Source: Agromyces protaetiae
Lineage (GTDB): Bacteria > Actinomycetota > Actinomycetes > Actinomycetales > Microbacteriaceae
Direction of reading: 5' to 3'
Assembly: GCF_004135405.1 (NCBI RefSeq)
Contig: NZ_CP035491.1
Span: 2,914,001-2,978,000, forward strand
DNA: 64,000 nt
How positions within the stretch are numbered: the stretch's first letter is position 1; each line of letters starts with the position of its first letter. Below the pieces are notes generated by a model. That model was given only the letters and a program-made list of their open reading frames with translations, had not been told where the DNA came from and searched no databases. A program made the translations under genes and the position numbers. This document shows positions 63,788 to 64,000 of the stretch, one piece after another.

Positions 63788-64000
63788 ATGGGCGTCGAGT
63801 TGAACTACTCCTGGTACGTCGCACGCCTGCGGGAGGAAGGAAGCTTCCACACGGCCACCGAGAACCTTCCCGTCGACGTGGCCGAGTTCCGCCGCGAGCT
63901 CCGCCGAGCGATGAAGGTCGCGGGGCTACGGCTGCAAACCTCAAATCGCAGCGGCCTATTCATCGCGTGGGATCCGGACTATGAAGTACCCGCCGAGAAG
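63788..64000 (+). CDS. Partial hypothetical protein (runs off window)
   Basis: The frame from the ATG at 63788 stays open to the window edge, giving 71 codons. It begins MGVELNYSWYVARLREEGSF and has a helical, Arg-rich centre (RRELRRAMKVAGLRLQ). TATGGT, a -10-like box, sits 8 bases upstream, so the gene may be leaderless. No family can be named from the part visible. Confidence 0.5.
   Translation, partial: MGVELNYSWYVARLREEGSFHTATENLPVDVAEFRRELRRAMKVAGLRLQTSNRSGLFIAWDPDYEVPAEK

Noticed and set aside
1-64000. CRISPR arrays, tRNA or rRNA genes, insertion sequences
   Set aside because: No regularly spaced repeats, no tRNA T-arm-like signatures and no transposase frames were recognised by eye. 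A covariance-model scan would be decisive.

Overview
The window is very GC-rich, and almost every gene is packed head to tail with ATGA or GTGA overlaps. The gene set (stand-alone LigD polymerase domain, F420-type deazaflavin nitroreductase family protein, small secreted SLT-like transglycosylases, SoxR with a ferredoxin, GTG starts) points to an actinobacterium. A member of the Micrococcales, probably Microbacteriaceae, is my best guess. No rRNA, tRNA, CRISPR array or intact insertion sequence was found.

Positions 1-26,100 look like ordinary chromosome. They hold two paralogous secreted transglycosylase-type proteins, an operon of YihY, a deazaflavin reductase, an alpha/beta hydrolase and LigD, a CPA1 sodium/proton antiporter, and a divergent soxR / ferredoxin-flavin reductase pair around a recognisable SoxR box. 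Next come two DUF308-lipase fusion genes flanking a MalT-like LuxR regulator, a LacI regulator with its operator facing an alcohol dehydrogenase, a second large LuxR/ATPase regulator, two related secreted proteins, and a GH65 phosphorylase that resembles maltose phosphorylase.

Positions 26,270-36,000 carry two converging, tightly coupled operons. The plus-strand one encodes a BchC-like dehydrogenase, a 6-pyruvoyl-tetrahydropterin synthase homologue that has lost catalytic and zinc residues, a GT4 glycosyltransferase, a methyltransferase and a RibD-type reductase. A zinc alcohol dehydrogenase follows. The minus-strand one encodes an SRPBCC protein, a UbiE-like methyltransferase, a CDP-alcohol phosphatidyltransferase and a membrane sulfatase-like enzyme. 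I read the first as a candidate undescribed small-molecule (possibly pterin-derived glycoside) pathway and the second as envelope-lipid or glycan modification.

Positions 36,000-57,200 are an accessory island with scattered AT-rich patches and mobile-element-type genes (DUF3892, DUF3846, ribbon-helix-helix, AlbA_2). Nearly all genes from 52,556 down to 37,575 run on the minus strand. The core is a type I restriction system whose HsdM carries its own N-terminal helix-turn-helix. A perfect palindrome sits inside the hsdM promoter. Downstream are hsdS, hsdR, a YgjP-type metalloprotease and a frameshifted helicase. Upstream is a PD-(D/E)XK nuclease-like protein. A second module encodes an ECF-like sigma factor, an XRE protein and an ImmA/IrrE protease. 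Two identical promoter-like elements (CGCTAACTC-N15-CGACTA) precede the sigma gene and a 51-residue gene, which suggests a small dedicated regulon.

Positions 57,200-64,000 hold a divergent TetR-controlled locus (SnoaL-like protein and SDR against esterase and TetR) with a clear operator and promoter, followed by three unrecognised genes and a partial gene. One of these has a HEPN-like motif. Three long genes (8,961-10,837; 19,490-22,152; 41,882-44,628) each carry one apparent single-base deletion. Sequencing or assembly error must be excluded before any of them is called a pseudogene.
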